Assembly: GCA_963824095.1 (NCBI GenBank)
Contig: CAWGNS010000008.1
Coordinates: 2,728,001 to 2,792,000 of the forward strand
Origin: JBBDWJ01 sp963824095
Lineage (GTDB): Bacteria > Acidobacteriota > Terriglobia > Bryobacterales > UBA6623
DNA length: 64,000 nucleotides
Direction: 5' to 3'
Positions 54,006-64,000 of this stretch are shown here, one piece after another. The number at the start of each line of letters is the position of its first letter. Position 1 is the first letter of the stretch. The translations under genes were made by a program, and so were the position numbers. Under the pieces are notes generated by a model that made no database searches, had not been told where the DNA came from, and saw only the letters and a list, made by a program, of their open reading frames with translations.

Positions 54006-55676
54006 TCAGAAACCGGCGGCGAGGCCTTCGGTGCGTGAGTCGTCCGCCCCCAGCAGGCCGTCCTCGCCTACTTGAATCGCCATCACGCGCCCCATCGATT
54101 CGACGAACTGGATGTGGTGGCCGCGCTTGCGCAGCAACTCGATGGTGTCGGGCGAAAAGCCGTAGCTCTCCATGCGTAGCTCGTCGGGCATCCACTGATG
54201 GTGAAAGCGGGGGAAGTCCACCGCCTGTTGTAGGTTCATGCCGAAGTCGAGCACGTTGGTGATGACCTGCAGCACGGTGCTGATGATAGTCGGCCCGCCG
54301 GGTGATCCCAATACCAGCACGAGCTTTCCGTCGCGGCTCACGATGGTCGGGCTCATCGCCGAGAGGGGGCGCTTGCCGGGCTGGATCGAGTTTTTCTCGC
54401 TTTGCAGCAGCCCGAACATGTTGGGCTCGCCCGGCTTGGCCGTGAAGTCGTCCATTTCGTTGTTGAGCACGATGCCGGTGCCGGCCACCGTGACCCCCGA
54501 TCCGTACCAGCCGTTGATGGTGTAGGTCACCGCGACGGCGTTGCCCTGCGGGTCGACCACGGAAAAATGGTTCGTTTCGCCGCTTTCGTGGGCGGTGCCG
54601 AGGCCGGCGTGGACTTCGCTGCTCGGCGTGGCCCGGTCGGGGTCGATGGTCGCGCGGCGTTGCCGGGCGTAGTCTTTGCTCAATAGCTTGTCGAGCGGCA
54701 CGTCGACGAAATCGCTGTCGCCGAAATACTCGGCGCGGTCGGCGAAGAAGCGGCGCATCACCTCGGTGACGTAGTGAATCGCCGCCGCCGAGCCGGGCCC
54801 GCTTTTCTCATAACCGCTGCCCTCGAGCATGTTGAGCATCTGGATCACCCCCGAGCCCGAGCTGGGCGGGGGCGCGCCCAGAATCTCGTAGCCGCGGTAG
54901 GAGCCCACCACCGGGCGGCGCTCGACCGCGTGATAGTCGGCCAGATCCTTGAGGGTGATCAGGCCGCCGTTGCGCTCCATGTCGGCGGCGATCCGGCGGG
55001 CGGTTTCCCCGGTGTACAACTCGTCGGGGCCGCGCTTGGCGAGACGGCGTAGCGTGGCCGCCAACTCGGGCTGGCGCAGCACGTCGCCTTGCGCATAGAA
55101 ATTTCCGCCCCGCAGAAAGAGGCGCTTGGACTCGGGAAATTGCGGCAGGCGTTCGTTGTCGCGCAGGTCTTGCGCGAACTGGTAGGTGATCGGGAAGCCA
55201 TTCTTCGCCAGGCGAATCGCCGGTTCGACCAGCTTCGCCCAGCGCCAGGAGCCGTATTTTTCGAGCGCCAGGGCATAGCCGCGGCAGGAGCCGGGCACGC
55301 CGGAAGCGCGATAACCGACCACGCTGTCTTGGGTCGGCTTGCCCGCCGCGTCCAGATACATGGTGCGCGTGGCGGCTGCCGGGGCGCGTTCACGGAAGTC
55401 GATGAAGGTCGAGCGGCCGTCGGCGAGCCGGATCATCATGAAGCCGCCGCCGCCCAAACTCGCCGCTTGCGGGTGCGTCACCGAAAGCGCCAGGCCCACT
55501 GCGACCGCCGCGTCCACCGCGTTGCCGCCCTTGCGCAGAACCTCGACCCCGACCTGCGTGGCGTGCGGCTCGGTGGTGACGACCATGGCGTGCCGCGTGT
55601 GGACGGGTTCGCGCGTCGCCGCCGACAGCGTCAGGGCAAGAATCAGCAGGAGCGTCGAAAGCCGGGTCGTCATCAC
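54006..55676 (-). CDS. ggt: Gamma-glutamyltransferase / glutathione hydrolase
   Basis: 556 residues. A signal peptide (STLLLILALTLSAA) and a full GGT sequence: HATQVGVEVLRKGGNAVDAA, SLGGGGFMMIRLADG, with Arg near FRERAPAAA, and the autocatalytic nucleophile Thr near residue 368 in GETNHFSVVD. Later motifs RPLSAMSPTIV and GSPGGPTIISTV are intact. It is a periplasmic Ntn hydrolase that cleaves itself and removes gamma-glutamyl groups from glutathione and peptides. It is divergent from the cox operon. Confidence 0.95.
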   Translation of the reverse strand: MMTTRLSTLLLILALTLSAATREPVHTRHAMVVTTEPHATQVGVEVLRKGGNAVDAAVAVGLALSVTHPQAASLGGGGFMMIRLADGRSTFIDFRERAPAAATRTMYLDAAGKPTQDSVVGYRASGVPGSCRGYALALEKYGSWRWAKLVEPAIRLAKNGFPITYQFAQDLRDNERLPQFPESKRLFLRGGNFYAQGDVLRQPELAATLRRLAKRGPDELYTGETARRIAADMERNGGLITLKDLADYHAVERRPVVGSYRGYEILGAPPPSSGSGVIQMLNMLEGSGYEKSGPGSAAAIHYVTEVMRRFFADRAEYFGDSDFVDVPLDKLLSKDYARQRRATIDPDRATPSSEVHAGLGTAHESGETNHFSVVDPQGNAVAVTYTINGWYGSGVTVAGTGIVLNNEMDDFTAKPGEPNMFGLLQSEKNSIQPGKRPLSAMSPTIVSRDGKLVLVLGSPGGPTIISTVLQVITNVLDFGMNLQQAVDFPRFHHQWMPDELRMESYGFSPDTIELLRKRGHHIQFVESMGRVMAIQVGEDGLLGADDSRTEGLAAGF

Positions 55677-56165
55677 CGGTTCATTCTAGGGTGCGTTGAG
55701 GGAGGTTGGCAAAATGGAGGCTAGGCGTTCCGTGAGGAACCCGGGGTTGCCGGCGGCCCGCTGCCGTTGGGAATTTTGCCGGCGCGACATCGGTGACTCT
55801 TTCGGCAAGCCCCCCGGATACGACGAGCCGCGGCCGGCGGTGGGGCGACCACAGGGCGGGGCTGCCTTCAGGAAGGCGGCTTCCGCGCCGGTTTCCTGCG
55901 GCGCGCTGCGGCTGCGCCCCTCGTCAACTTCATTCCCCGTCGCCCCGATCGTAGGCGTGTATAGTACGTATCAATGCCAGGTAGAGGCGGCGCCGACCTC
56001 AAACTGCCGCCGGCCGGCGCGCCCGAATCAGATTTCTGCAAAAATTCCTGCCAGACGCGGTTACGCCTCGAAATTCGACAGATTTTCCTGTTGCGGCTCG
56101 GAGGCGACATTTGCAACAATCTGGGTGCCCAGCCCGAGAGGGTAGGGACTTGAGCAGCGGCGTGC
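55677..56165. other. Divergent control region between ggt and the cox operon
   Basis: 489 bases with no credible gene. A TATAGT (55960-55965) is the best -10 candidate toward the cox genes, but no matching -35 was found. The rest is GC-rich. Confidence 0.35.
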
Positions 56166-57008
56166 ATGGAAACTGCGCGCCGTAACGGGGGATTCATGGC
56201 CTTTCTTGTCGCCCTTGTTGTGTGGCTGGTTGCGGTAGGGCTTGCGATTCCTTTCGTCACCCAGTGGTGGTGGATGCCGGCGACCATCACCGCCCACGGC
56301 CGCGCCGTGGACAGTCAATTCCATCTCACTCTCATCGGTACCGGAATCATCTTTCTGGCCGCCCAGGGAGCCCTGGGCTACGCCGTGTGGCGCTTCGGAC
56401 GGAAGCGCAGCGGGCCGGCCGATTACGTTCACGGCAACGACCGCTGGGAAGTGCTGTGGACCACGGCCACCACCGTGGCCTTCGTGGGGCTGACCCTGAT
56501 GGGTTACTCGGTGTGGGCCGAGGCGCGTTTCCTTCCGGTCCACGACGAGCCCGGCTCCGACACCCTGGTGGTGGAAGTCACCGGGCAGCAGTTCGTCTGG
56601 AACATGCGCTATGCCGGCCGGGACGGCAAGTTCGGCCCGCTCGACAACAAGCTCATCAACGACGCGATGGGGAATCCTCTGGGCGTGGACCGCAGCAATC
56701 CCGACGGCAAAGACGACATCATGGTTCCGCGCATGGCGGTGCCCGTCAATCGCCAGATCGAAGTCCTGCTGCGCACCAAAGACGTCATCCACGATTTCTT
56801 CGTTCCCGAGCTGAGAATCAAGCTCGACACCGTGCCCGGCCTGATCGGCAAGCTGCGTTTCAAGGCCGAGAAGGTGGGCACGTATGAGATCGCCTGCTCG
56901 GAGTTGTGCGGACTGGGCCACTACAAAATGAGAAGCTTCGTGGACGTGATGGAGCCCGCCGATTACGACAAATGGCTCGAGGCGCAGTATCAATATTTGC
57001 CGCAGTGA
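56166..57008 (+). CDS. ctaC: Cytochrome c oxidase subunit II
   Basis: 280 residues; an alternative ATG at 56196 (with GGGGGA upstream) would drop ten. Three hydrophobic helices are visible (residues 10-32, 52-78, 100-125), one more than the classic two. The CuA centre is present: IHDFFVPE, then CSELCGLGHYKMRSF with C244 and C248, His and Met. No cytochrome c domain, so electrons come from a separate carrier. It heads the operon with subunits I, III, III and IV. Confidence 0.94.
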   Translation: METARRNGGFMAFLVALVVWLVAVGLAIPFVTQWWWMPATITAHGRAVDSQFHLTLIGTGIIFLAAQGALGYAVWRFGRKRSGPADYVHGNDRWEVLWTTATTVAFVGLTLMGYSVWAEARFLPVHDEPGSDTLVVEVTGQQFVWNMRYAGRDGKFGPLDNKLINDAMGNPLGVDRSNPDGKDDIMVPRMAVPVNRQIEVLLRTKDVIHDFFVPELRIKLDTVPGLIGKLRFKAEKVGTYEIACSELCGLGHYKMRSFVDVMEPADYDKWLEAQYQYLPQ

Positions 57009-57089
57009 CGGCGGGAGTTGCTTTCCGGCGGAAGTTTGTGACACATTCGGGCGCGGTTCCCCGTAGGACCCCAGTAGGAGCAAATCTCC

Positions 57090-58886
57090 ATGTCAGAGGT
57101 CGCACAGTACATCGAAGTTCATCGGCACCCTGAACCGAAGAGCTTCATCTGGAAGTACATCTTCAGCCTCGACCACAAGGTGATCGGCATTCAGTATCTG
57201 CTGCTGGCGCTGGTGGCGGCCTTTGTGGGAATGGGGCTGTCGCTGCTGGTGAGGATCCGGCTGGTCTGGCCGAGCGAACCGATCGCGCTGCTGGGAACGC
57301 TGTTTCCTGTCGGCGCGCCCGACGGGATCATGACCCCCGAATTCTACCTATCGATGCTGACGATGCACGGCACCATCATGGTGTTCATGGTGCTCACGAC
57401 GGCGCCGCAGGGCGGGTTCGGCAACTATATTCTTCCGATCCAGATCGGGGCCGCGGACATGGCCTTTCCACGGCTCAACATGCTGTCGTTCTGGACCACC
57501 TTTGTCTCGTTCTGCTGCCTGATGACGGCCTTCGTCGCGCAGGGCGGCGCGCCGATGAGCGGTTGGACGGCGTACCCGCCGTTGAGCGCGCTCAACGAAG
57601 CCACCTTGGGCGGCACCGGCCAGGACTGGTGGATCCTGAGCATCGCGTTCTTCTGTATCGCCTCGCTGCTGGGGGCCTTGAATTTCATCGTCACAACCTT
57701 GCAGTTACGCACTAAAGGGTTGACGATGATGCGGCTGCCGCTGACGGTGTGGACCTGGTTCGTGACCGCCGTGCTGGGCCTGCTGGCGTTTGGCGTGCTG
57801 CTGGCGGCGGGCGTGCTGCTGCTGATGGACCGCAATCTGGGCACCAGCTTTTTCGTGCCGGCCGGACTGATCGTCAACGATGTGGCGATCAACCATAACG
57901 GCGGCTCGCCGATCCTGTGGCAACACCTGTTCTGGTTTTTCGGCCACCCCGAGGTGTATATCGCGATCCTGCCCGGCATGGGCGTGGCGTCGCACCTGTT
58001 GTCGACGTTCTCGCGCAAGCCGGTGTTCGGCTATCGCGCCATGGTCTACGCCATCCTTTCGATCGGCGTGCTGGGATTTGTCGTCTGGGGCCACCATATG
58101 TTCGTCAGCGGCATGAGCCCTTATTCGGGCTTCGTGTTTTCGGTGCTGACGATGTGCATCGGGGTGCCCTCGGCGATCAAGACCTTCAACTGGCTCGGAA
58201 CGATCTGGGGCGGCAAGATCCGCTTCACCTCGCCGATGCTCTATGCCATCGGGTTCGTGTCGCTGTTCGTCACCGGCGGGCTGAGCGGCATCTTCCTGGG
58301 GCAGCCGACGATCGATCTGTACTTCCACGACACCTACTTCGTGGTGGCGCACTTCCACTTGATCATGGGCGTGGCGGCGATTTTCGGGATGTTCGGCGGC
58401 CTGTCGTTCTGGTTCCCCAAGATGTTCGGCCGCATGATGAGCGAGGGCATCAACAAGACGCACTTTTGGCTGACGTTTGTCGGCGTCTACTGCATCTTCG
58501 GGCCGATGCACTACCTGGGGCTGATCGGGCACCCGCGGCGCTATGCCGAGATCACCGGCGTGGACTACCTGGCGCGGGCCGGGGCGGCCGAGGTTCACCA
58601 CTTCATCACGATCGCGGCCATGATCACGGTGACGGCGCAGTTCCTGTTCCTGTTCAACATCCTGTGGAGCATGTTTAAAGGCAAGAAAGCCACCGATAAC
58701 CCTTGGGAGGCGACGACGCTGGAATGGACGATTTCGTCGCCGCCGCCGCACGACAATTTCGCGGGCAGGATTCCGGCCGTATTCCGGGGGCCCTACGAGT
58801 TTGCGGTGCCTAAGGCCAAGCGGGACTTCGTGATGCAGACCAATTCGGACGAAATGGCGTTTGGGACGGCGCCGGCGGGCGACTGA
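57090..58886 (+). CDS. ctaD: Cytochrome c oxidase subunit I (aa3-type, A1 family)
   Basis: 598 residues with a good TAGGAG site. Twelve helices; HLFWFFGHPEVYIAILPGMG holds the CuB His and crosslinked Tyr, with the Glu that marks the A1 type; SLDHKVIGIQY opens the protein; HHMFVSGMSP and HDTYFVVAHFHLIMG give the other haem and CuB histidines. It reduces oxygen to water, pumping protons. C-terminal tail of about 90 residues carries SSPPPHDNF, typical of this family. It follows ctaC by 81 bases. Confidence 0.97.
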   Translation: MSEVAQYIEVHRHPEPKSFIWKYIFSLDHKVIGIQYLLLALVAAFVGMGLSLLVRIRLVWPSEPIALLGTLFPVGAPDGIMTPEFYLSMLTMHGTIMVFMVLTTAPQGGFGNYILPIQIGAADMAFPRLNMLSFWTTFVSFCCLMTAFVAQGGAPMSGWTAYPPLSALNEATLGGTGQDWWILSIAFFCIASLLGALNFIVTTLQLRTKGLTMMRLPLTVWTWFVTAVLGLLAFGVLLAAGVLLLMDRNLGTSFFVPAGLIVNDVAINHNGGSPILWQHLFWFFGHPEVYIAILPGMGVASHLLSTFSRKPVFGYRAMVYAILSIGVLGFVVWGHHMFVSGMSPYSGFVFSVLTMCIGVPSAIKTFNWLGTIWGGKIRFTSPMLYAIGFVSLFVTGGLSGIFLGQPTIDLYFHDTYFVVAHFHLIMGVAAIFGMFGGLSFWFPKMFGRMMSEGINKTHFWLTFVGVYCIFGPMHYLGLIGHPRRYAEITGVDYLARAGAAEVHHFITIAAMITVTAQFLFLFNILWSMFKGKKATDNPWEATTLEWTISSPPPHDNFAGRIPAVFRGPYEFAVPKAKRDFVMQTNSDEMAFGTAPAGD

Positions 58887-58927
58887 TTCAGCAACGCCGG
58901 CGGGTGTTGTGGCGTCAAACCGTTGCT

Positions 58928-59614
58928 ATGGCGACAACCCTTACACCTCCGAAACCAAGACGGGCTGTAGGCCGGCCCAAGCCGACCTCGGGCGGCGGCG
59001 GTATCTTTCGCCCCGTCGACGGCGGTCGCGGCTGGGGTGGCTGGGGCGACGGCTCGGGCCGCGACCCCGATTCGGCCGTCCAACGCTACAAGCTGGGTGT
59101 GTGGATCGGCATCGGCGGCATCGTGATGCTGTTCGCGGCCTTCACCAGCGCGATGGTGGTCCGCAGCGGGCTGAGCGAAGACTGGCGCGCGATCGAGCTG
59201 CCGCATGTACTGTGGTTCAGCACGGCCGTTCTGCTGCTCAGCAGCTTTTCGATCGAAAAGGCCTGCCGCGCGATGCGCCGCCAGGAGAACGCCGAGTTGC
59301 AGCGCTGGATGACGCTGACCGCCGGGCTGGGCGCGCTGTTCCTGGCGTCGCAACTGGTCGCCTGGCAGCAATTGGCTTCGCACGGCGTGTTCGTGGCGAC
59401 CAACCCCAGCAGCTCGTTCTTCTATCTGCTCACGGCGGCGCACGGCCTGCACCTGTTCGGCGGACTGCTCACGCTGAGCTACGTGACCGTGCGCGTCTGG
59501 CGGTCGTCGCTGTGGCCCACGCGCGCCGCGGCGGTCGAGGCCGCCACGCTCTACTGGCACTTCATGGACGGGCTGTGGGTCTATCTGCTGGTTCTGATGA
59601 CGGTTTGGAGGTGA
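58928..59614 (+). CDS. Cytochrome c oxidase subunit III, first paralog
   Basis: 228 residues from ATG 58928. A Pro/Gly-rich N-terminal tail precedes five helices. It shows subunit III features: KLGVWIGIGGIVMLFAAFTS at the start and AATLYWHFMDGLWVYLLVLM at the end, the WHFxDxxW pattern. It is the divergent of the two subunit III genes; the second lies three bases beyond its stop. Confidence 0.88.
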   Translation: MATTLTPPKPRRAVGRPKPTSGGGGIFRPVDGGRGWGGWGDGSGRDPDSAVQRYKLGVWIGIGGIVMLFAAFTSAMVVRSGLSEDWRAIELPHVLWFSTAVLLLSSFSIEKACRAMRRQENAELQRWMTLTAGLGALFLASQLVAWQQLASHGVFVATNPSSSFFYLLTAAHGLHLFGGLLTLSYVTVRVWRSSLWPTRAAAVEAATLYWHFMDGLWVYLLVLMTVWR

Positions 59615-59617
59615 TCG

Positions 59618-60247
59618 ATGTCGGATTCGCACTCACACGCGGCGGTCGAAGCCACCTGGGGTGGCGGCGCCTCGCCGTTCGCGGTGGGCGACAAGAAGTT
59701 GGGGATGTGGCTGTTCATCGTCTCCGACGCGTTGACCTTCGCCGCCTTGCTGGTGACCTACAGCTACGTGCGGGTGGTCAACGAGTGGCCGCATCCGTTC
59801 GCCTTTTACCCGGCGATCATTTTTTCCTCGGTGATGACGCTGGTGCTGCTGTCGAGCAGCCTGACGATGGTGTTCGGGGTCGACGCCGCCGCGCATAACG
59901 ACCGCAAGGCGGCCGCGAAATGGGTCTGGCTGACGGCGCTGGGCGGGCTGACCTTCATCGTGCTGCACCTTTACGAGTGGAATCACCTGATTCACGAGGG
60001 CGTAAGGCCGTTTACGAATCCATTCGGCACACCTCTGTTTGGGGCGAGCTTCTTCCTGATTACCGGCCTGCACATGACCCACGTCGCCATCGGCGTGGTG
60101 TACCTTTCGGTCATCGCGCTGCGCTTCGGCGGCGGCAAATACGACTCCGAAGACGTCGAGGTGGCCGGGCTGTACTGGCACTTTGTCGATCTGGTGTGGA
60201 TGTTCGTATTCCCGCTGATCTACATCATGTCGGTGCAACTGAAGTGA
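59618..60247 (+). CDS. ctaE: Cytochrome c oxidase subunit III, second paralog
   Basis: 209 residues; ATG 59618 lies three bases after the previous stop with GGAGGTG as ribosome binding site. KKLGMWLFIVSDALTFAALL and GLYWHFVDLVWMFVFPLIY are the classic subunit III motifs. ITGLHMTHVAIGVVYL is also standard. Two such genes side by side are common in acidobacterial and deltaproteobacterial oxidase operons; division of labour is unknown. Confidence 0.93.
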   Translation: MSDSHSHAAVEATWGGGASPFAVGDKKLGMWLFIVSDALTFAALLVTYSYVRVVNEWPHPFAFYPAIIFSSVMTLVLLSSSLTMVFGVDAAAHNDRKAAAKWVWLTALGGLTFIVLHLYEWNHLIHEGVRPFTNPFGTPLFGASFFLITGLHMTHVAIGVVYLSVIALRFGGGKYDSEDVEVAGLYWHFVDLVWMFVFPLIYIMSVQLK

Positions 60248-60297
60248 CGCCGGCCTTGCTGACTTGGGATCCGGCTGGTTGGGTGGAGGGGTAATAC

Positions 60298-60600
60298 ATG
60301 GCTACGGCGGCGAGTTCTTCTCACAACGCGACGTTCCTCAAGGTTTGGATCGGCCTGCTGGGGCTGACGCTGATCGAGGTGATTCTGGGCTACATCCAGT
60401 TCAGCACCCACGTCATGCTGACCCTGCTGATGAGTTTTTCGATCGTGAAGGCCTATCTGATCATGGCCTACTTCATGCATCTCAAATACGACAAGCCGAG
60501 CTTGAGCTGGGTTTTGGTGCCGCCCCTGGTGGCGTGTATTCTGATCATGATGGGCTATTTCTTCCCCGACAGCTTCCGGCTGGTGGCGTGGCACTCCTAG
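60298..60600 (+). CDS. Cytochrome c oxidase subunit IV (CtaF-like)
   Basis: 100 residues with GGAGGGG as ribosome binding site. Three helices: LKVWIGLLGLTLIEVILGYI, TLLMSFSIVKAYLIMAYFMH and WVLVPPLVACILIMMGYFF. The pattern SIVKAYLIMAYFMHLKYD is the signature of bacterial COX4/caa3 subunit IV. It stabilises the oxidase complex. Confidence 0.9.
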   Translation: MATAASSSHNATFLKVWIGLLGLTLIEVILGYIQFSTHVMLTLLMSFSIVKAYLIMAYFMHLKYDKPSLSWVLVPPLVACILIMMGYFFPDSFRLVAWHS

Positions 60601-60706
60601 GCCCGGCGTGCGCCGCCGGCTCGACGCGGTTGGTGCGATGATGGAAAGCGCGCGCAACGCAGGCGACCTTCGCCAGACAGGAGGGGCGGCAAGCCGCCCG
60701 ACGAAC

Positions 60707-60991
60707 ATGTTGGCAAGCAAGGCACGAACGTTGATCGAACGATGCAGCCGCTTTTTGCTGGCCGCCGCCGTCGGCCTGATCGTTTGCGCCCCGTTGGCGG
60801 CGCAGTGCGCGATGTGCAAGGAGACGGCTTCCTACCAGCGCCAGGAGGCCATCAACGCGCTCAACCGCGGCATTATCGTGCTGGCGATTCCTCCGGCGAG
60901 CATCATTGTCGGCATGATCTGCTTGACCTACCGCTACCGCGGCGCTCCCGACGACCCTAACGAGCGCGATTCTTTCGGCGACGACGAGTAG
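60707..60991 (+). CDS. Small membrane protein with CxxC motif at the end of the cox operon
   Basis: 94 residues from ATG 60707; starts further upstream (60641) would add a chance-looking tail. Two helices (FLLAAAVGLIVCAPLAA and LNRGIIVLAIPPASIIVGMI) flank a periplasmic loop with AQCAMCKETASYQRQEAI, a CxxC motif that could bind copper or a thiol partner. An AGGAGGGG site is separated from the start by a GGGCGGC/GCCGCCC hairpin. By position it may assist oxidase assembly; no family is recognised. Confidence 0.65.
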   Translation: MLASKARTLIERCSRFLLAAAVGLIVCAPLAAQCAMCKETASYQRQEAINALNRGIIVLAIPPASIIVGMICLTYRYRGAPDDPNERDSFGDDE

Positions 60992-61076
60992 CTGGCGACG
61001 GAGTCTCGCCTCCCGCGGCTTTCTTTTCACGAATAGATTGTGCTGGGCATCGGTTGCTCGCCGCTTTGCGGCTCGC

Positions 61077-61100
61077 GACAGGAGGGAGCGCCTGTCTCTA
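61077..61100. repeat. Copy 3 of the GACAGGCG palindrome
   Basis: GACAGGAGGGAGCGCCTGTC plus TCTA, differing from copy 1 at one base (C to A) that breaks one base pair. It lies between the convergent ends of the cox operon and the ABC-F gene, matching the placement of copy 1. Confidence 0.65.
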
Positions 61101-61115
61101 CCCAGCCGGCGGCGT

Positions 61116-63089
<1,974 letters not shown>

Positions 63090-63243
63090 TCTTTTCAGTG
63101 TAGCGGCTTTGGGGGCGGCAACTGATGGACGGGCGAGACTGGGGGGCGTGGGGAGGCTCACCGTGTTTCGCAGCGCGACATGTAATGCGGTGAGCGGGCC
63201 ACGGTAGCGTGATGGGCGATTCGGGGCTACAAAGCTAGAGGCC

Positions 63244-63798
63244 GTGGTCCGCTTCTTCAAAATCGGTCATCCTGGGGCTATGCTCTGGAAGGTTGGCGCC
63301 GTCGTGTTGGCGATCCCGGTCGTTCTCTATGTCTCGCTGGCGATGATCTACGGCCGCGTTGGCTTGCTGGAAAAGGTGTTTGGCCCGATCGAACGCTCGC
63401 CCGTGGACTTTGCCACCCTGGAGCTCAAACCTTCGCCGAATCAATACCTGGTTTGCCCTCCTGGGCTGTGCCACGCCCGGGCCGATCAGCAAAGCCCCGA
63501 GTTCGCGGTACCCCTGGAGGATTTGCGGGCGGCCTGGCAGCGCGTGATTCATCGGCAGCCGCGGGTGACCTTGCTGTCAACGGATCCCGAGCGCGACCAG
63601 TATGAGTATCAGGCCCTGACTCCGGTAATTCACTTTCCGGATGCGGTTACGGTTCGGTTACTGAGCGTGGGGGAGGGGAAGAGTACGATTGCGGTGTATA
63701 GCCGGTCGCACTATGGGTATGGGGATCTGGGCGTGAACCGGCGGCGGGTGCGGGCTTGGCTGGACCTGCTGGCGCGCGAGGTGGCGAGGGGGCGATGA
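63244..63798 (+). CDS. DUF1499 family protein
   Basis: 184 residues from GTG 63244, or 172 from ATG 63280. An N-terminal helix (MLWKVGAVVLAIPVVLYVSL) is followed by the DUF1499 pattern: PSPNQYLVCPPGLCHARADQ, EYQALTPVIHFPDAVTVRLL and IAVYSRSHYGYGDLGVNRRR. Function of the family is unknown. It is divergent from the ABC-F gene. Start choice is uncertain, as no strong ribosome binding site is seen for either. Confidence 0.8.
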   Translation: MVRFFKIGHPGAMLWKVGAVVLAIPVVLYVSLAMIYGRVGLLEKVFGPIERSPVDFATLELKPSPNQYLVCPPGLCHARADQQSPEFAVPLEDLRAAWQRVIHRQPRVTLLSTDPERDQYEYQALTPVIHFPDAVTVRLLSVGEGKSTIAVYSRSHYGYGDLGVNRRRVRAWLDLLAREVARGR

Positions 63799-63897
63799 CG
63801 TCTGTGGAGACGCGGGCTGTTTTGCGGCGCTGGTTCGGGGAGGTTGCCTGTTGCCGGTTTTGTGGCCGCGGGCGTGCAGTCGTGCTGGCTGGCCCTA

Positions 63898-63926
63898 CGT
63901 AGCGACGAATCGCTACGCGGCAAACC
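63898..63926. repeat. Perfect palindrome plus shared AATCGCT element near right edge
   Basis: CGTAGCGA-CGAA-TCGCTACG (63898-63917) is a perfect 8-4-8 palindrome. The run AATCGCTACGCGGCAAACC (63908-63926) matches 3519-3537 at 18 of 19 positions. Nothing else is supported after the DUF1499 gene (63799-64000). Confidence 0.55.
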
Positions 63927-64000
63927 TGGAGGTTCACGCCACGGGTGGTGCTTTCGGCCAGCTGAGGTTTTTGGCGTGGCGCTGTTGGCGGTTCTTGGCG

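Overview
The window reads as a chromosomal segment of a GC-rich Gram-negative bacterium, most likely an acidobacterium of the Bryobacterales/Solibacter lineage. Three things point there. A subtilase at 31.3-34.6 kb ends in the Solibacter-type C-terminal domain (TIGR03437-like). The gene content (PIG-L deacetylases with NEW3-like domains, PQQ-propeller and FG-GAP secreted proteins, several Tat-exported xylose-isomerase-like TIM barrels, CstA, HDOD and PilZ proteins) fits that group. LpxC and an OmpA-family protein show an outer membrane. I see no phage, plasmid, insertion sequence, CRISPR array or rRNA. One tRNA (Gln, UUG) is present.

Layout. 1-5 kb: a PIG-L deacetylase running off the left edge, two small Cys-rich proteins and a secreted PQQ-type beta-propeller. 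5.2-7.2 kb: argC-argB. 7.5-11.2 kb: a MoeA-like molybdopterin-binding protein followed by a complete ECF-type Co/Ni transporter (cbiM, PDGLE/CbiN-like, cbiQ, cbiO). 12-19.9 kb: CoA transferase, OmpA lipoprotein with a clear terminator, TIM-barrel isomerase, DoxX, a frameshifted alpha/beta hydrolase, a membrane protein and a truncated UvrC-like GIY-YIG protein. 20.7-24.2 kb: Gfo/Idh/MocA oxidoreductase, riboflavin synthase and two cyclophilins. 24.4-31 kb: TIM barrel coupled to a PhyH dioxygenase, PilZ, CstA, tRNA-Gln, LiaF-like protein, AroE-like protein and L31. 31.3-43.7 kb: subtilase, two TPR proteins, RNase III, LpxC, a SurA_N-DsbA fusion, HDOD, and a bacterial ortholog of hydroxyacid-oxoacid transhydrogenase. 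43.7-55.7 kb: isomerase/epimerase pair, HD hydrolase, second PIG-L, FG-GAP lipoprotein, MscS, aminotransferase, NMT1-like binding protein, gamma-glutamyltransferase. 56.1-61 kb: an aa3-type cytochrome oxidase operon with two adjacent subunit III genes. 61.1-63.8 kb: ABC-F ATPase and a DUF1499 protein.

Two signals cut across the genes. First, short interspersed palindromes of several sequence families sit mostly in intergenic gaps; one, close to GACAGGCGGGAGCGCCTGTC, occurs three times, twice between convergent genes and once inside the 3' end of a gene. Second, five otherwise well-conserved genes are each broken by a single frameshift (four by one extra base, one by one missing or two extra). 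That is more than expected from real decay in one 64-kb stretch and may reflect assembly or sequencing errors. No clearly new multi-gene system is evident; most of the window is core metabolism, envelope and respiration.
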